Assembly: GCA_030512335.1 (NCBI GenBank)
Contig: JAULSU010000003.1
Location: forward strand, 2,232,001 to 2,296,000
Direction of reading: 5' to 3'
DNA: 64,000 bases
Source: Immersiella caudata
Taxonomy: Eukaryota > Ascomycota > Sordariomycetes > Sordariales > Lasiosphaeriaceae
The position numbers and the translations under genes were made by a program. Shown here in pieces: positions 1-9,827 of this stretch (the stretch's first letter is position 1; every line of letters starts with the position of its first letter). Under the pieces are notes generated by a model that was not told where the DNA came from, did no database searches, and worked only from the letters and a program-made list of their open reading frames with translations.

Positions 1-644
1 TTGGTCAATGTGAGTCGAGTCACCGAAGGACAGCGGACTTATCTCGCAATGGCTCTCTTCCGCAAATGGCGGAGACGGCATGCTTCCGATGCGATTCTAA
101 GGACGGCGGGTACTGCGAGTAAGCAACAGAGCGAGAGGAAATGGCGGAAATCGAGGGACCGAAACGCGAAGGCTCGGGCTTTCCACACTTTCCACACACC
201 GCCCGCTCTTGCGCGGTGCGCGGAACGGTGCCCACCTGACAAACGGCGCAGGGGTGTCCGCATCCGTTTAACCCCGAGTTCCGTCGAGACCAGCGCCTGA
301 CCTCCACATGTTGAACATGGCTCGGGGGCTTATACAAGAAGGTGTCCCTCCCTTTGATCGAGACACCACGATTCCACCATCTTCCCACCAGCTCCACAGT
401 CGAACAAACAACATCAAGCTTTACAATTGCGACTTTAGCTACGCCGTTTGCGAGACTTGAATCAATCAGTTTGGCTACTGGAATATCTTGGACTGCCCCC
501 CAGCCCTACCTACACCGCCCAGACCACTTGCTGCCGCGCACCCTTCAGGGCAGCTAACCGAAATCGGCACTGAGTCACTCAGAAAATACGCCATAGCACC
601 CACCGAATATTAGGGAAGCTTTGCTCCCAGCTCGACACGACACG
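1..644. other. Upstream region of the first gene, no gene seen
   Basis: Several short open frames overlap on both strands and none has a recognisable domain or a convincing start. The stretch just before the first gene is CT-rich, as in fungal leaders. A palindromic TGAGTCACTCA lies at 571-581, 64 bases before the start codon, and matches the Gcn4/CPC1 (bZIP) recognition core. Confidence 0.5.
571..581. promoter_or_regulatory. Gcn4/CPC1-like bZIP site TGAGTCACTCA
   Basis: The site is a near-perfect dyad containing the TGAGTCA core bound by Gcn4-type activators of amino-acid biosynthesis. Its position shortly upstream of the gene at 645 suits a promoter element. A single 7-mer match can arise by chance, so the role is inferred. 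Confidence 0.3.
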
Positions 645-1415
645 ATGACTTCTCCTCTGCACATCTCAACAACATCACCCTCAAGGCCCAAAAAGTCGAC
701 CATTGAATCCTCGCCCATCGTTGCATCCCCCTTCAAGCTTGCCACCAAAAAGATGTCGGTGACACAAGCATACTTTCTGGCACACAAGGCCCGGGCAAAG
801 CTTTCGTCCGAGGCTGCACGCCCCGACCACAACCTCCGCCTTCTCGTGGGCCACGCCAACCTCCTCGACAGCCTCATGCTCGACCTTGCCGAGGCTGAGA
901 GGGAACAAGAATCCTGGTTCAACCAATCGGTCCGCGGCGCCGCCCCCAAGAGCGAAGAGAAGCACATCCAATGGGCCGACTCCATCGTCGAGCAGTCAGA
1001 GCATGACTTTGATGGCTCCGACTCTTCTGATGACGACAGTGACTTCTCTGACGACGAGGACGTTGAGATGGCCGACATCGTCTCCCTCCGAAGGATACCA
1101 TCCCACACCGTCAAGGATTATGGGTACGACATGGAGGATGAGGATGACTACGAGGATGACGAGGAGGACTTTGCGCAGCTCGCCCTGCAGAGGAGTCCAT
1201 CGCACTCTGCATCACCGCCCGAGCTTGATCACGATTCCGATACTTCTGAAGACGAGTCGATGCCGCCTTCGCCCCCGACCGTCGTGCTCCCCACATTCTC
1301 CGAGAAGCAAGCAGACAGTTACTACGCACCAACACAGGAAGACAAGGACGCCTTCTACGACGATGGCTACTACCTGCCACCGAGGAATCCAGCAAGATTA
1401 GTCTCGGCGTACTAG
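645..1415 (+). CDS. Acidic hypothetical protein, 256 aa
   Basis: A single uninterrupted frame begins at an ATG with a good context (CACGATGAC); the frame stays open to a TTG at 621, but the ATG is the likelier start. The N-terminal third is Ser/Thr/Pro-rich. A central part of about 60 residues holds a hydrophobic helix-like segment (LLVGHANLLDSLMLDLAEAE) followed by a WFNQ motif. The last 130 residues are very rich in Asp/Glu/Ser, with acidic runs separated by SPS/PPSP motifs that look like phosphorylation sites. I recognise no catalytic domain. The helical core plus acidic tail suggests a regulatory or chaperone-binding protein, but the function is unknown. Confidence 0.75.
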   Translation: MTSPLHISTTSPSRPKKSTIESSPIVASPFKLATKKMSVTQAYFLAHKARAKLSSEAARPDHNLRLLVGHANLLDSLMLDLAEAEREQESWFNQSVRGAAPKSEEKHIQWADSIVEQSEHDFDGSDSSDDDSDFSDDEDVEMADIVSLRRIPSHTVKDYGYDMEDEDDYEDDEEDFAQLALQRSPSHSASPPELDHDSDTSEDESMPPSPPTVVLPTFSEKQADSYYAPTQEDKDAFYDDGYYLPPRNPARLVSAY

Positions 1416-4400
1416 ACCATCTCTTCGGCGTCTCTTCCTTTTGTCTGCTGCTTCTATGGCATGAGCACGGCGTTTTTAGCGAATGATACCAAAATCCACA
1501 ATTGGGGTCATAGAAGAATCGGGTTTAGAACGAACAACAGAGCGAAGGGTGTCACCACTCAATATACAATGATCAGTTATGGGATATGGGTTTTTCAATA
1601 ATTATTTTTCATTCTACTTCTCTCGCTCCCTGGCCTTCCTGGATGGGCTGGCTTCAAGGTTGAGTGAGAGGGCTGGCTGCAGCCTTGGGAGGATGGTTTC
1701 AAAGGGAGGCAGCGCAAAAAGCAGCTGCCCCTATTCATTGGACAGAACATAGCAACACTGGCATGACCAGAAATCAAGAAACATTCAATTGTCACACCTC
1801 ATCCGAATGCAGTGCTCTCGAGTGTTGTGAAATGCCTCTCCCTCTGTTTCCCGGGAACCCTTGCAATTCGGGTTCTCTATGATCACGATGTCGCAACCTC
1901 GTGTGCCCACTTCAGATCCCCGACTTCGGTGGGCACCGATTACCAAAGTAGGTTTAGGTTTTCACACACCCACACACCCACACCCCCTGCAAGCTGGTCG
2001 TACACGTGTAATCGGTACGTACCCTCGACCGGGACCATGTGAATGCCTGATCGCTTCCTCGCTTTCGCACAAAAGCGCGAAGCTGGGCTTTGCTGCCTCG
2101 GGCCAAATTTATCACTACCTAACGGAATGGACTGGACCGTACGGGCCTCACGGGTTTACATGCGAGGCGAGCGAGAAGTTCTTAGGCCGAGGACAGAAAT
2201 GTATGCCCTGCCACGTCAACTGTCAGGGCAGGCATTTCAACAAATCCAAGTGTGGGCCGTTCGTAAAAAAACGAATGCGGAAAAATGGTAAAACGCTGGG
2301 CTGGGCAGCTACTGTAGTGTACAAGCAGATCCCAGGATGATTCATCAGCAGAGGTCTTGGCGATCAACGCCTTCTCCTTCTCTCCTGTGGTTGATTGGAA
2401 ATCCGGTGGGAAACGGCCCGGGGTCTTTGTTGCGATCCGCACCCGGTCGGGGCCCGCGAAAGCGGAGTTGTTGATTTACAGTGGGTTTTCTTTACGGGGT
2501 TCAGTTCAGGTGTTTGGTCTTTTTTTTTCCTTCCTTTGTTTCGAGTGTGATGAAGGGAGGAGCTCTGGGCTGGCTGGGCTCCCGCCTTTGTTCAGGCAGC
2601 TGACTAGCTCGAGCTGAGACGGGAGAAAGAAGCAACCAGCGAAGGGCAGAATTGCCTGTTGCAGTGGTGCAGCTTCACCGTCTTGGCCACGATGGTGAGT
2701 TGGTGGTGGCCTGGCCCGGAACTGAAACCCTCCTGTCGGGCTGACCTGGCTGTGCCATCCGGTTCAATAAGGTTTCCCGTAACCCAACCGACTGTGCAAG
2801 GTAACGAACGACAAGGTGGCATTCGGCGAGACTGCACTGCAATTTGGAGGCTGCCTGAGAGGGAGAACTCTGCAGCGTGGCTGAGGTTCTAGGCGACAGC
2901 GTTCAGCATCAGCTGGGGGCGGGTCCAGCGCACGGCCAAAACGCCAGAAAGGATGTGAGACTGAGGTGGTGATCTGCGGTGGAATCAATTAGGGCTGATG
3001 TTAGCGAGCACCTCGGATGGCCGTTACCACGGCATCCATCCAGGGCAGGCTGAGCTAGCGCTTCTGGGGCGCTATCCAGCTGTTTCGAAAGAGTCAGGCT
3101 GCGCGCTGGGAACTTTCACAATCCAAGAAACAGCGGTGCCCTACGGCTGTTGAGGTGTTGTTGTTGGGTTGATCACTGTCTTTGCTTTTGCTGGATGGGC
3201 CCGGGCTCTGACCAACGCATCGCTGGCATTGAAGCGAGCGCGCTGGGACTCGTGTCGACTCTTGGAACTTATCCACAAGACAACGAGGCGGTGCAGACAT
3301 ATCTGACCGTTAAGGACTGGGAAAACCTACAAGGGAGTTCCCAATGCTGATGACTTGGCGCAACCCTGCGTCCCCATCGACGTGGTCAGGTTCGCTTTGA
3401 GTGCTCCGCAACTCCAGCTGTTCGCGGTCAACATGGAATGTTCCCGGCTGTGTGGATTTGAAATTCGGCTCAAGATCACCGTCTACTCCGTTTTCAGACC
3501 ATCCCCACTGCAGCCCCGCCGTTTTGGAAAGTTCCCGACAGCAGTGCCGTTCGGCCTCGGCATGCCACGCGGTGGCTTGCTTTGGTAAGTTCCCAAGCTG
3601 AGCCAAGCTTCAAGCGTCCCGCAAGCGGATGTGAAGGAGGGTCAACAAGTGATCTGATCGGATGTGTCATCCAGCGACGGATCACGCACTTTTTGGGGGG
3701 GGAAGTTGATCTCGGGGGCCAATCAGTTGATGCAACTTTATCTGCTGAGTGTCTCGTGAAACAGATGGCACCAAGGTTGAGATGGCGTCTTCGAAACATT
3801 TCGCGTCCAAAAGGAAGCCACGGGGCGTCAAGACCGTCTGTCTCTGTAGTCAAGTCAGGCGGCCTCATCTGAACAGACCATCCACCTGCCGGTTCAATGT
3901 TGAGATAAGCAGCGCTATCACCGTGAGATCTTGATCAGTCTTGTCGAGGCGAGGGATGCGATTGGCCCCTGAGATCTAAGCTCAAATCGCCCAATCGGGC
4001 GACCGAGAGTGTCGTTCAGCCCAGCCTTCCGCTGTGGCTTTGCTGACTTCGCATTCGCTTCTGAGAGGGGGACCGGGTGCTGTGCCACTAAAAAGACGGG
4101 GAAATAGAGTTGTGCGATCCCTCTCTGCCCTACAACGTGGAGTGAGATTGTCCTGTGGGCATAGCGGTGGTCGAAGTGTGCCTCGGGCCAATTTCGAAAG
4201 GTCCCTGAAGGGCGGTGAGGGCTCGAGAGCTCGACCGTCTGACTGTGACGTGCATGGACGCGACGTTCAGATCATGCCCCTCCCGTTGCGAGACGGATGA
4301 CAGTCGTTGGAACGGGAGATGAGCGCCCAGGCGGACTGGATGAATAATGGTGCGATCAATAATCATGGGGTGCTCCCATGCTGGGGGGTTTGAAACGGCG

Positions 4401-5178
4401 GAGATGTCACAACCACATGCTCTACCCCGGGTGAGTCAACCAAGTTGCCTCAGTCATCGGTAGGGCGGGCCAACCCTATGGGTTCCCGACCGATCGGCTG
4501 CATGCCGCGTTCAGAGCGCATAGATAATTGTTCAACATGCCCAGGTTAAACCCGAGCAGTACGGGTATACGACCTTGGGAGCGAGTCAGAAACAGGAAGC
4601 GCGGGAAGAGGCACGGCCAGAGCCGGCCCTGCAACCGCCAAAAGTCGGGACTGATCCGGCGTCGCGCATTATGAGGCTTTTAATTAGGATCACAAGCCTA
4701 ACAGTCGGAAACCCACGCGCCCTAGCGACCTGACACAACTGTGACAGCGTAGCCGATGATTGATGGCCGACGGTGAATTGCGGGGTAAGGCACCGAACAC
4801 CTTGTCTCGTGGCCAACACGTAAGCCCTCGATGTGGATGTATGGCTAGGCAACGGAATGCCAGCACCTGGCAATGCGTCGACAAGTGAGAAAACGTAGAT
4901 TTTGGAGGTAAGGTAGCAATGGTTGCACGCTTGACGGAGGTAAGCTATCTGTCACTCCGGTCGGTTTTCAAGGGTGCAATTGGAAGCCCGCCGGAGCCCG
5001 CGGAGTCAACTCCAATCATTACCGGCAGGCTCGGGATCTTCAATCGGTGCGGAGGCCGAAACGTGACAGGGGTGGGCCAGTAAATTTTGCGCCGACCTAC
5101 GTCACCGACCTCCCAGGGACGCGACACCCTTGGAAGCAAAAACCACGCGTCCACCAAGCCGCCGTCGCGTCACCTGCG
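1416..5178. other. 3.8 kb gene-free stretch
   Basis: No frame on either strand shows a domain, codon bias or splice pattern of a real gene; the open frames are short, overlapping and have no recognisable content. I found no tRNA T-arm, no inverted terminal repeats and no AT-rich RIP-like block. It may hold long leaders or non-coding RNA that cannot be seen from sequence alone. Confidence 0.5.
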
Positions 5179-6468
5179 ATGCCGACAGCAACAATCATGC
5201 AGCCAGCCAGGAGAGTATTGGCGTTGACCAAGGCGGCGACGCCCTTTGCCTGCCCCGCGCATCTCGCCCCGTCGGCCTCACAATCCCGACGCACCTACAC
5301 CACTCCCGCGGCTTCCGCTCCCCGCAGCAGCCCGGACCCCTCCTCCGCCTCCGCAATCCCAACCGGGCCGGCCCCTTCCGGCCTTGCCCCGCTCACCTCC
5401 CGCCGCCTCATTTCTGTCTCCGGTCCCGACGCCGAAAAGTACCTCCACGGAGTCATCACCGCTAACCTTCTCACCTCCACGGAACCGGCCTCTCCACCCT
5501 CCGGCCTCTACGCCGCCTTCCTCACCGCCCAAGGCCGCGTCCTCCACGACGTCTTCATCTACCGCGACACCACCAACCTCTCCGACCTCCCTTCCGGGCC
5601 ATCCCCGGCCACCACCTTCCTCATCGAAGTGGACTCCTCCGAAGCTGACCGCCTTACCCGGCACATCAAGCGCTACAAGCTCCGCGCCAACTTCACCGTC
5701 CGGCCCCTCCCCTTCACCACCATCTACCACGCCTGGTCAGATTCCGCCTCCTTAACCCTCCCCTCCTCCTTAACCAAGAGCACAATCACCCTCTCCGACC
5801 CGCGCCTCCCCGGACTAGGCCACCGCCTCCTCGTCCCCGAAGGGGCCTCTACCCCTTCCCTTGACGGCATCCCGCCCGTCTCCGAAGCTGCCTACCACCT
5901 CCGGCGCTACCTCAACGGGATCCCCGAAGGCCAATCTGAAATCGTCCGCGAGAACGCCCTGCCGCAGGAGAGCAACATCGACTTGCTGGGAGCCATCGAC
6001 TTTCGCAAGGGATGTTACGTCGGGCAGGAACTCACCATCCGCACGAAGCACCGAGGTGTGGTGCGCAAGAGGATATTGCCGGTTATGTTGTATGGCGCTG
6101 GGCACGCACCGCCGGCGGAGATGGTGTATAGACCTGAGGTGGAGGTTGTTGGTGGGGAGCAAAGCGTCGAGAGGTTAAGGGCGGAGATGGTTACAGGGGA
6201 GGTGAGTATTGGACGGGTGGGGAAGAAGGGGAGGAGCGCGGGGAAGTGGTTGAAGGGGATGGGGAATGTAGGGTTGGCGTTGTGTAGGTTGGAGATCATG
6301 ACGGGGTTAAGTATGCTTGGGGAGCAGGCGATGGCGAGCGGGGCGTTTCAGGAGGGCGATGAGTTTGTGGTTGGGGTGGGAGAAAGAGAGGAGGGGCAGG
6401 AGGTAAGGGTAAAGGCTTTTGTGCCGGAGTGGATGAGGGCTGGGTTGGAAGGGGGGGATGGGCATTAA
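5179..6468 (+). CDS. caf17: Mitochondrial iron-sulfur cluster assembly factor CAF17/IBA57
   Basis: This 429-residue protein is a GcvT-like, tetrahydrofolate-binding-fold protein needed with ISA1/ISA2 for late assembly of [4Fe-4S] clusters in mitochondria. Residues 1-40 are rich in Arg/Ala/Ser without acidic residues, as in a mitochondrial presequence. Near residue 70 the text RRLISVSGPDAEKYLHGVIT matches the family N-terminal fold, and near residue 277 lies the signature KGCYVGQE. I chose the ATG at 5179; another in-frame ATG lies at 5197, and the upstream continuation begins with GTG. No intron is needed. The coding strand is C-rich in the first half and G-rich in the last third. Its 3' end faces the J-protein gene. 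Confidence 0.93.
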   Translation: MPTATIMQPARRVLALTKAATPFACPAHLAPSASQSRRTYTTPAASAPRSSPDPSSASAIPTGPAPSGLAPLTSRRLISVSGPDAEKYLHGVITANLLTSTEPASPPSGLYAAFLTAQGRVLHDVFIYRDTTNLSDLPSGPSPATTFLIEVDSSEADRLTRHIKRYKLRANFTVRPLPFTTIYHAWSDSASLTLPSSLTKSTITLSDPRLPGLGHRLLVPEGASTPSLDGIPPVSEAAYHLRRYLNGIPEGQSEIVRENALPQESNIDLLGAIDFRKGCYVGQELTIRTKHRGVVRKRILPVMLYGAGHAPPAEMVYRPEVEVVGGEQSVERLRAEMVTGEVSIGRVGKKGRSAGKWLKGMGNVGLALCRLEIMTGLSMLGEQAMASGAFQEGDEFVVGVGEREEGQEVRVKAFVPEWMRAGLEGGDGH

Positions 6469-6944
6469 GAGGAGTAGATGGAGGCCTGTACAAGTGGCTG
6501 TACTATTTGTGTATGTAAAATAGATGGGTGGGGAAATAGGGAAATCACCTCTGCATGTGTAACGGTTGGCTGAGCTTGGGGAGTCCCTTCCCTGAACAGA
6601 AGCGATTGAGTGTGTTGTTGTCGCATATCTGGTAGACTTCCCTGTTCTCTCTATCAAGGGGCTCGAAACCTGGGGTCTAGTATCTGATCGGTCAGTTCGC
6701 GGACCCCTTCCTCCAGATTTATCCTTGGGCTGGCGGTCTTGCTGTGCCTTCGGCCAACACTGAAGAGCTCACTCAGTGACATGCATTTCTCCGCAGAGTA
6801 GGGGCTGATGATAAACCACAAACCACACCTAATCAAATGCACCATATGCTCTCAGCTTGAATGTTCTATTTGGAAAGGGGTATCAATTCTATATTTGGTA
6901 TGATGCAAACTCCTCGACGCTGCTATGCCAACAACTCAGTCAAA
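6469..6944. other. Intergenic region between convergent genes
   Basis: This stretch lies between the CAF17 stop and the J-protein stop and must contain both 3' UTRs. No open frame or RNA gene is apparent. Confidence 0.5.
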
Positions 6945-7820
6945 TCACGACGCGGCCTCAGTTTCTTGTTTCGCCTTCCTCCGTTTCTCCTCGTCACGCT
7001 TTGCCTGCGCGGCCTTCAAACGTGCCATGGTCGCAGCAAACTTGTTGCCGCCCGCATTCTGAACTGGTTCGGCGGCCGCGGGCTCGTCCGCAGGGGGCTG
7101 CTTACATGCGCCAGCCTCTGCCGTACCAGTAGAAAGATTCAACTTTGATAATGTCGGTGGTGATGATGGTTGCTTTGCATCCTCCCCTCCAGCCCCTCCC
7201 TTCTTCGCCATCATCTTCTTCAGCTTCCTCTGTCGTTTCTCCTCGATGCGCCGTTCCAAGTCCGCAATCTTGGAATCATAATCATCTGTAGCTACCCCTT
7301 CCTTAGCCACAGCAGCGTCCTTGTCCTTCTCTCTTTGCTCCTGCGCAGCTCTCTCCCTTTCCCTCTCCTCCGCCTCCCTCATCAACCTCCTCCTCTCTTC
7401 CGCTTTCGCCCTTCCCCTCGCAAGCATCGCATCCCTCTCCGGGTCAGGCTGCGCCCTCCCCATCTCCGTCTTTGCTCTCTTCGCAGCCTCCTCCCGTTGC
7501 TCCAACTCCTCCACCAACCGCCTCCTCCTCGCGCTCATCTGATCCAGCTGCGCCCTCTTCTGCAGCACCGCACGCATACCATCGTCATAGGCCTTTCGTG
7601 CCTCTGGGTTGATGAGCGCATCGCGGGCGCGCTCGATGCGCTCGTATAGCGCGGGGTCGTAGGCATCGCCTGCTTTGTCGGGGTGCAGTTGGAGAGCCTT
7701 GCGACGGAAGGAGCGGCGAATGTCGGATTCAGAGGCGGTTGCGTCGATGGAGAGGAGGGTGAAGAGGTCGTCGCCTTTGGAGGCGGCGTCGCGCGCCCAA
7801 GCGACGAGATCGGTGTCCAT
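6945..7820 (-). CDS. cwf23: J-domain protein, Cwf23/DNAJC17-type splicing factor
   Basis: The 291-residue protein has an N-terminal J domain at about residues 20-88, with the HPD tripeptide in LHPDKAGD that stimulates Hsp70 ATPase. A long charged coiled coil follows (about 95-230, many Glu/Arg/Lys), then a C-terminal segment rich in Lys/Ala/Glu. J domain plus coiled coil without a zinc finger or signal peptide is the Cwf23/DNAJC17 layout, a spliceosome-associated family; these have an RRM-like fold after the coil that I cannot confirm here. The ATG at 7820 begins MDTDLVAWARD right before the J domain; the upstream continuation has no better start. Confidence 0.8.
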   Translation of the reverse strand: MDTDLVAWARDAASKGDDLFTLLSIDATASESDIRRSFRRKALQLHPDKAGDAYDPALYERIERARDALINPEARKAYDDGMRAVLQKRAQLDQMSARRRRLVEELEQREEAAKRAKTEMGRAQPDPERDAMLARGRAKAEERRRLMREAEERERERAAQEQREKDKDAAVAKEGVATDDYDSKIADLERRIEEKRQRKLKKMMAKKGGAGGEDAKQPSSPPTLSKLNLSTGTAEAGACKQPPADEPAAAEPVQNAGGNKFAATMARLKAAQAKRDEEKRRKAKQETEAAS

Positions 7821-8235
7821 ATTAGGGTTTGGTTGTTCGAGTTGTTGTTTTCTTCCGGTTGTGGAGGAAGGGATGTTCGAGAGTAAAATGACGTTGATAG
7901 CCCTAACCCTTGCTCTGCAAAGATGCACAAGGCAACATCGATCCGTCGACACGAGAGCCGAAGCCTTCCATTCATTCCACTTACCAAATCAAGTCTGAAT
8001 TTCGAGAAGATAGATTTTACTTGATTTTTGCATGAAACCCCGACTACCGATATGCTGCAGTATCATGTTCAATACGCGATTCCAACCATATGCCGAGACA
8101 AAACCTCACCCATCCCGCGGCCCTCTCAGCTTTCGCCCCTGTTTTCTTCGTTTCTTTCTTGCCTCTCCCTCACGCAGTCATAATCCCATCACCTCGTTGA
8201 GCTCTTGTTCAGTACTTTGACAACGGACGCTATTA
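7821..8235. other. Intergenic region upstream of the J-protein gene
   Basis: This is the promoter side of the J-protein gene and the 3' side of the oxygenase gene. Nothing further is recognisable. Confidence 0.5.
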
Positions 8236-9289
8236 CTAATAGGTGGCGGTAAGTCGCTGCACCAAATAATCCCCGCTGTTGATGCCCGGATACTTCTTCT
8301 CGGCCTCTGTGACATACGACCCCGGGATAGCCTCGATATGATTCTTGAAATTGGGATTACAGAAGTACCTGCAGGCTAGATCAGCTTCCCATATCCTCGG
8401 ATTAGTCACATGAATCAACCTACGCAACGCTGTACCTCGGCGGGTGCACTTCACCCTCGGCATGAGGCGGTTCAACAACACGGTGGATAGTGCTCTTGAT
8501 GGTATCATTGCTCCACCGAGCCAGCAAATCCCCGGCATTGACCACACAAGTATCCTCGATAGGCCTTGCGTCAACAAATTGCCCGTTAGGGCTCTTCACT
8601 TGCAGACCACCCCGCTGGTCCTGGAAGAGCAACGTGATGGAGCCGTAATCCGAGTGTTCGCCTGCGCGTACTTGCCCGGTTTTGAAGACCTCCTTGCTGA
8701 CAGCCGGATAGTGTAAGAGTCTCAGTGTGTTGTCGCCGACATCGACGTAACTGTCGAAAAATCTGGGCTCGATTCCCATGCCCACCGCAATGGCACGCAT
8801 GACCTCCACGTGAAGAGCCTTGCACTGGTCGAAGAAGTCGGTCATAGTGCTCTTGAAACCGATCAAATCACCCCTCTCGGCCGGCCACTGGTTTGGATGG
8901 CCAGGTTCATCGTCACGGCCAATTTCGAAGCTCTCCTTGATATCTGGAGCAGCGGCCCGGACCTTCTCAACCTCGTTGGCATCCGTTAGAAGTGACACCT
9001 TCTCTCTTCCGGGCTCAGAGTATCCACGGTTTGCCTCAGGCGTTGTCCATGCACATGCCATCTTCTCTTGGTGCGACAGCTTGAAAAGCTTGGCAGAGGT
9101 TTCGAAGACATGGGCGCGCGTCTCCCGTGTGATGGGGATGTTCTTTAGGTAGATAAATCCAGCCGTCTGGAATCCCTTGAGAATGGCTTGGGCAGTCTCC
9201 AGTTTCTGCGCTTCGGTACCATGTTGGAATTTGCTGAAGTCGATCAGCGGGATGAGGAGCCCATCCTGTTGCACGGCGGCCTTCTCCAT
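8236..9289 (-). CDS. 2-oxoglutarate/Fe(II) oxygenase, probable thymine-7-hydroxylase
   Basis: The protein is 332 residues from two exons (9289-8424 and 8368-8236); the 55-nt intron starts GTAGGT and ends CTGCAG. It has a DIOX_N domain followed by the 2OG-FeII oxygenase core. Metal ligands are visible as H212 and D214 (AGEHSDYG) and H269 (STIHRV), with R285 in PPRYSVA as the 2-oxoglutarate anchor. Length and motifs such as WTTPEANRGYS agree with what I recall of Neurospora thymine-7-hydroxylase, which oxidises thymine stepwise to 5-carboxyuracil. The adjacent divergent decarboxylase of the next pathway step supports this. An alternative donor (GTACAG, 12 nt earlier) also keeps frame but would remove four residues including the conserved YSVA. 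Other isopenicillin N synthase-like oxygenases remain possible. Confidence 0.85.
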
Positions 9290-9827
9290 TGCGATCTTAT
9301 CAGTCTTGCTCGCTCTTCGGCTCTGACTTCGTCACAAGAGTGAGTTGGTGGCTCGGCCTCGTTGTGATTCAATGCCAGCGGATCGGATCGTCGTTGCAGG
9401 TCTGGTCAGAGGGGAGAAACAACACGACGCAGGGCTCTTCCTTGTTCCACAACGGGTGCGAGTGGTTCGACAGCAGGTCGACCCTGCTCGCGTCTAACAA
9501 CAGAGCAACACCGGTATGGGCAAGCACCTGATAGCGGCGGATCGCGAAGCTATGTCTTGGGCTGAAAACTACCAGTGACTGGGACAGCTCGTCCCACCTT
9601 GATGGCGCGTGATAAGGCGGTAGATAAGTTTCCGTTTGATAGCCCTCCGATGCGGGGGAGGGGATCGGATTGGCGCGCAGCCTCCTGCTCATTGCCGTTT
9701 TAGGGAGGTACCTTTCAACGTCAAGCCTCATCTTGGAAGCTACGACCCAACGGTTTTTGTCAACTTTCTTCCCTCGATTTGATCTTTCTTCGGACCCTGC
9801 TCATCTGTACGGACCAGGTAAACGACC
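9290..9827. promoter_or_regulatory. Shared divergent promoter with GATA-factor sites
   Basis: The 538 bases between the two start codons hold five GATA motifs of the HGATAR type: TGATAAG on the minus strand at 9296-9302, TGATAG at 9529-9534, TGATAAG at 9610-9616, AGATAAG at 9622-9628 and TGATAG at 9637-9642. Three fall within 33 bases. Closely spaced GATA motifs are the known binding arrangement of AreA/NIT2, which activates use of secondary nitrogen sources. Control of both flanking genes by nitrogen status is inferred. Confidence 0.55.

Noticed and set aside
8424..8435. Earlier GTACAG donor for the oxygenase intron
   Set aside because: It closes in frame but deletes four residues including conserved YSVA; the GTAGGT donor gives PPRYSVAYFCNPN and the expected length.
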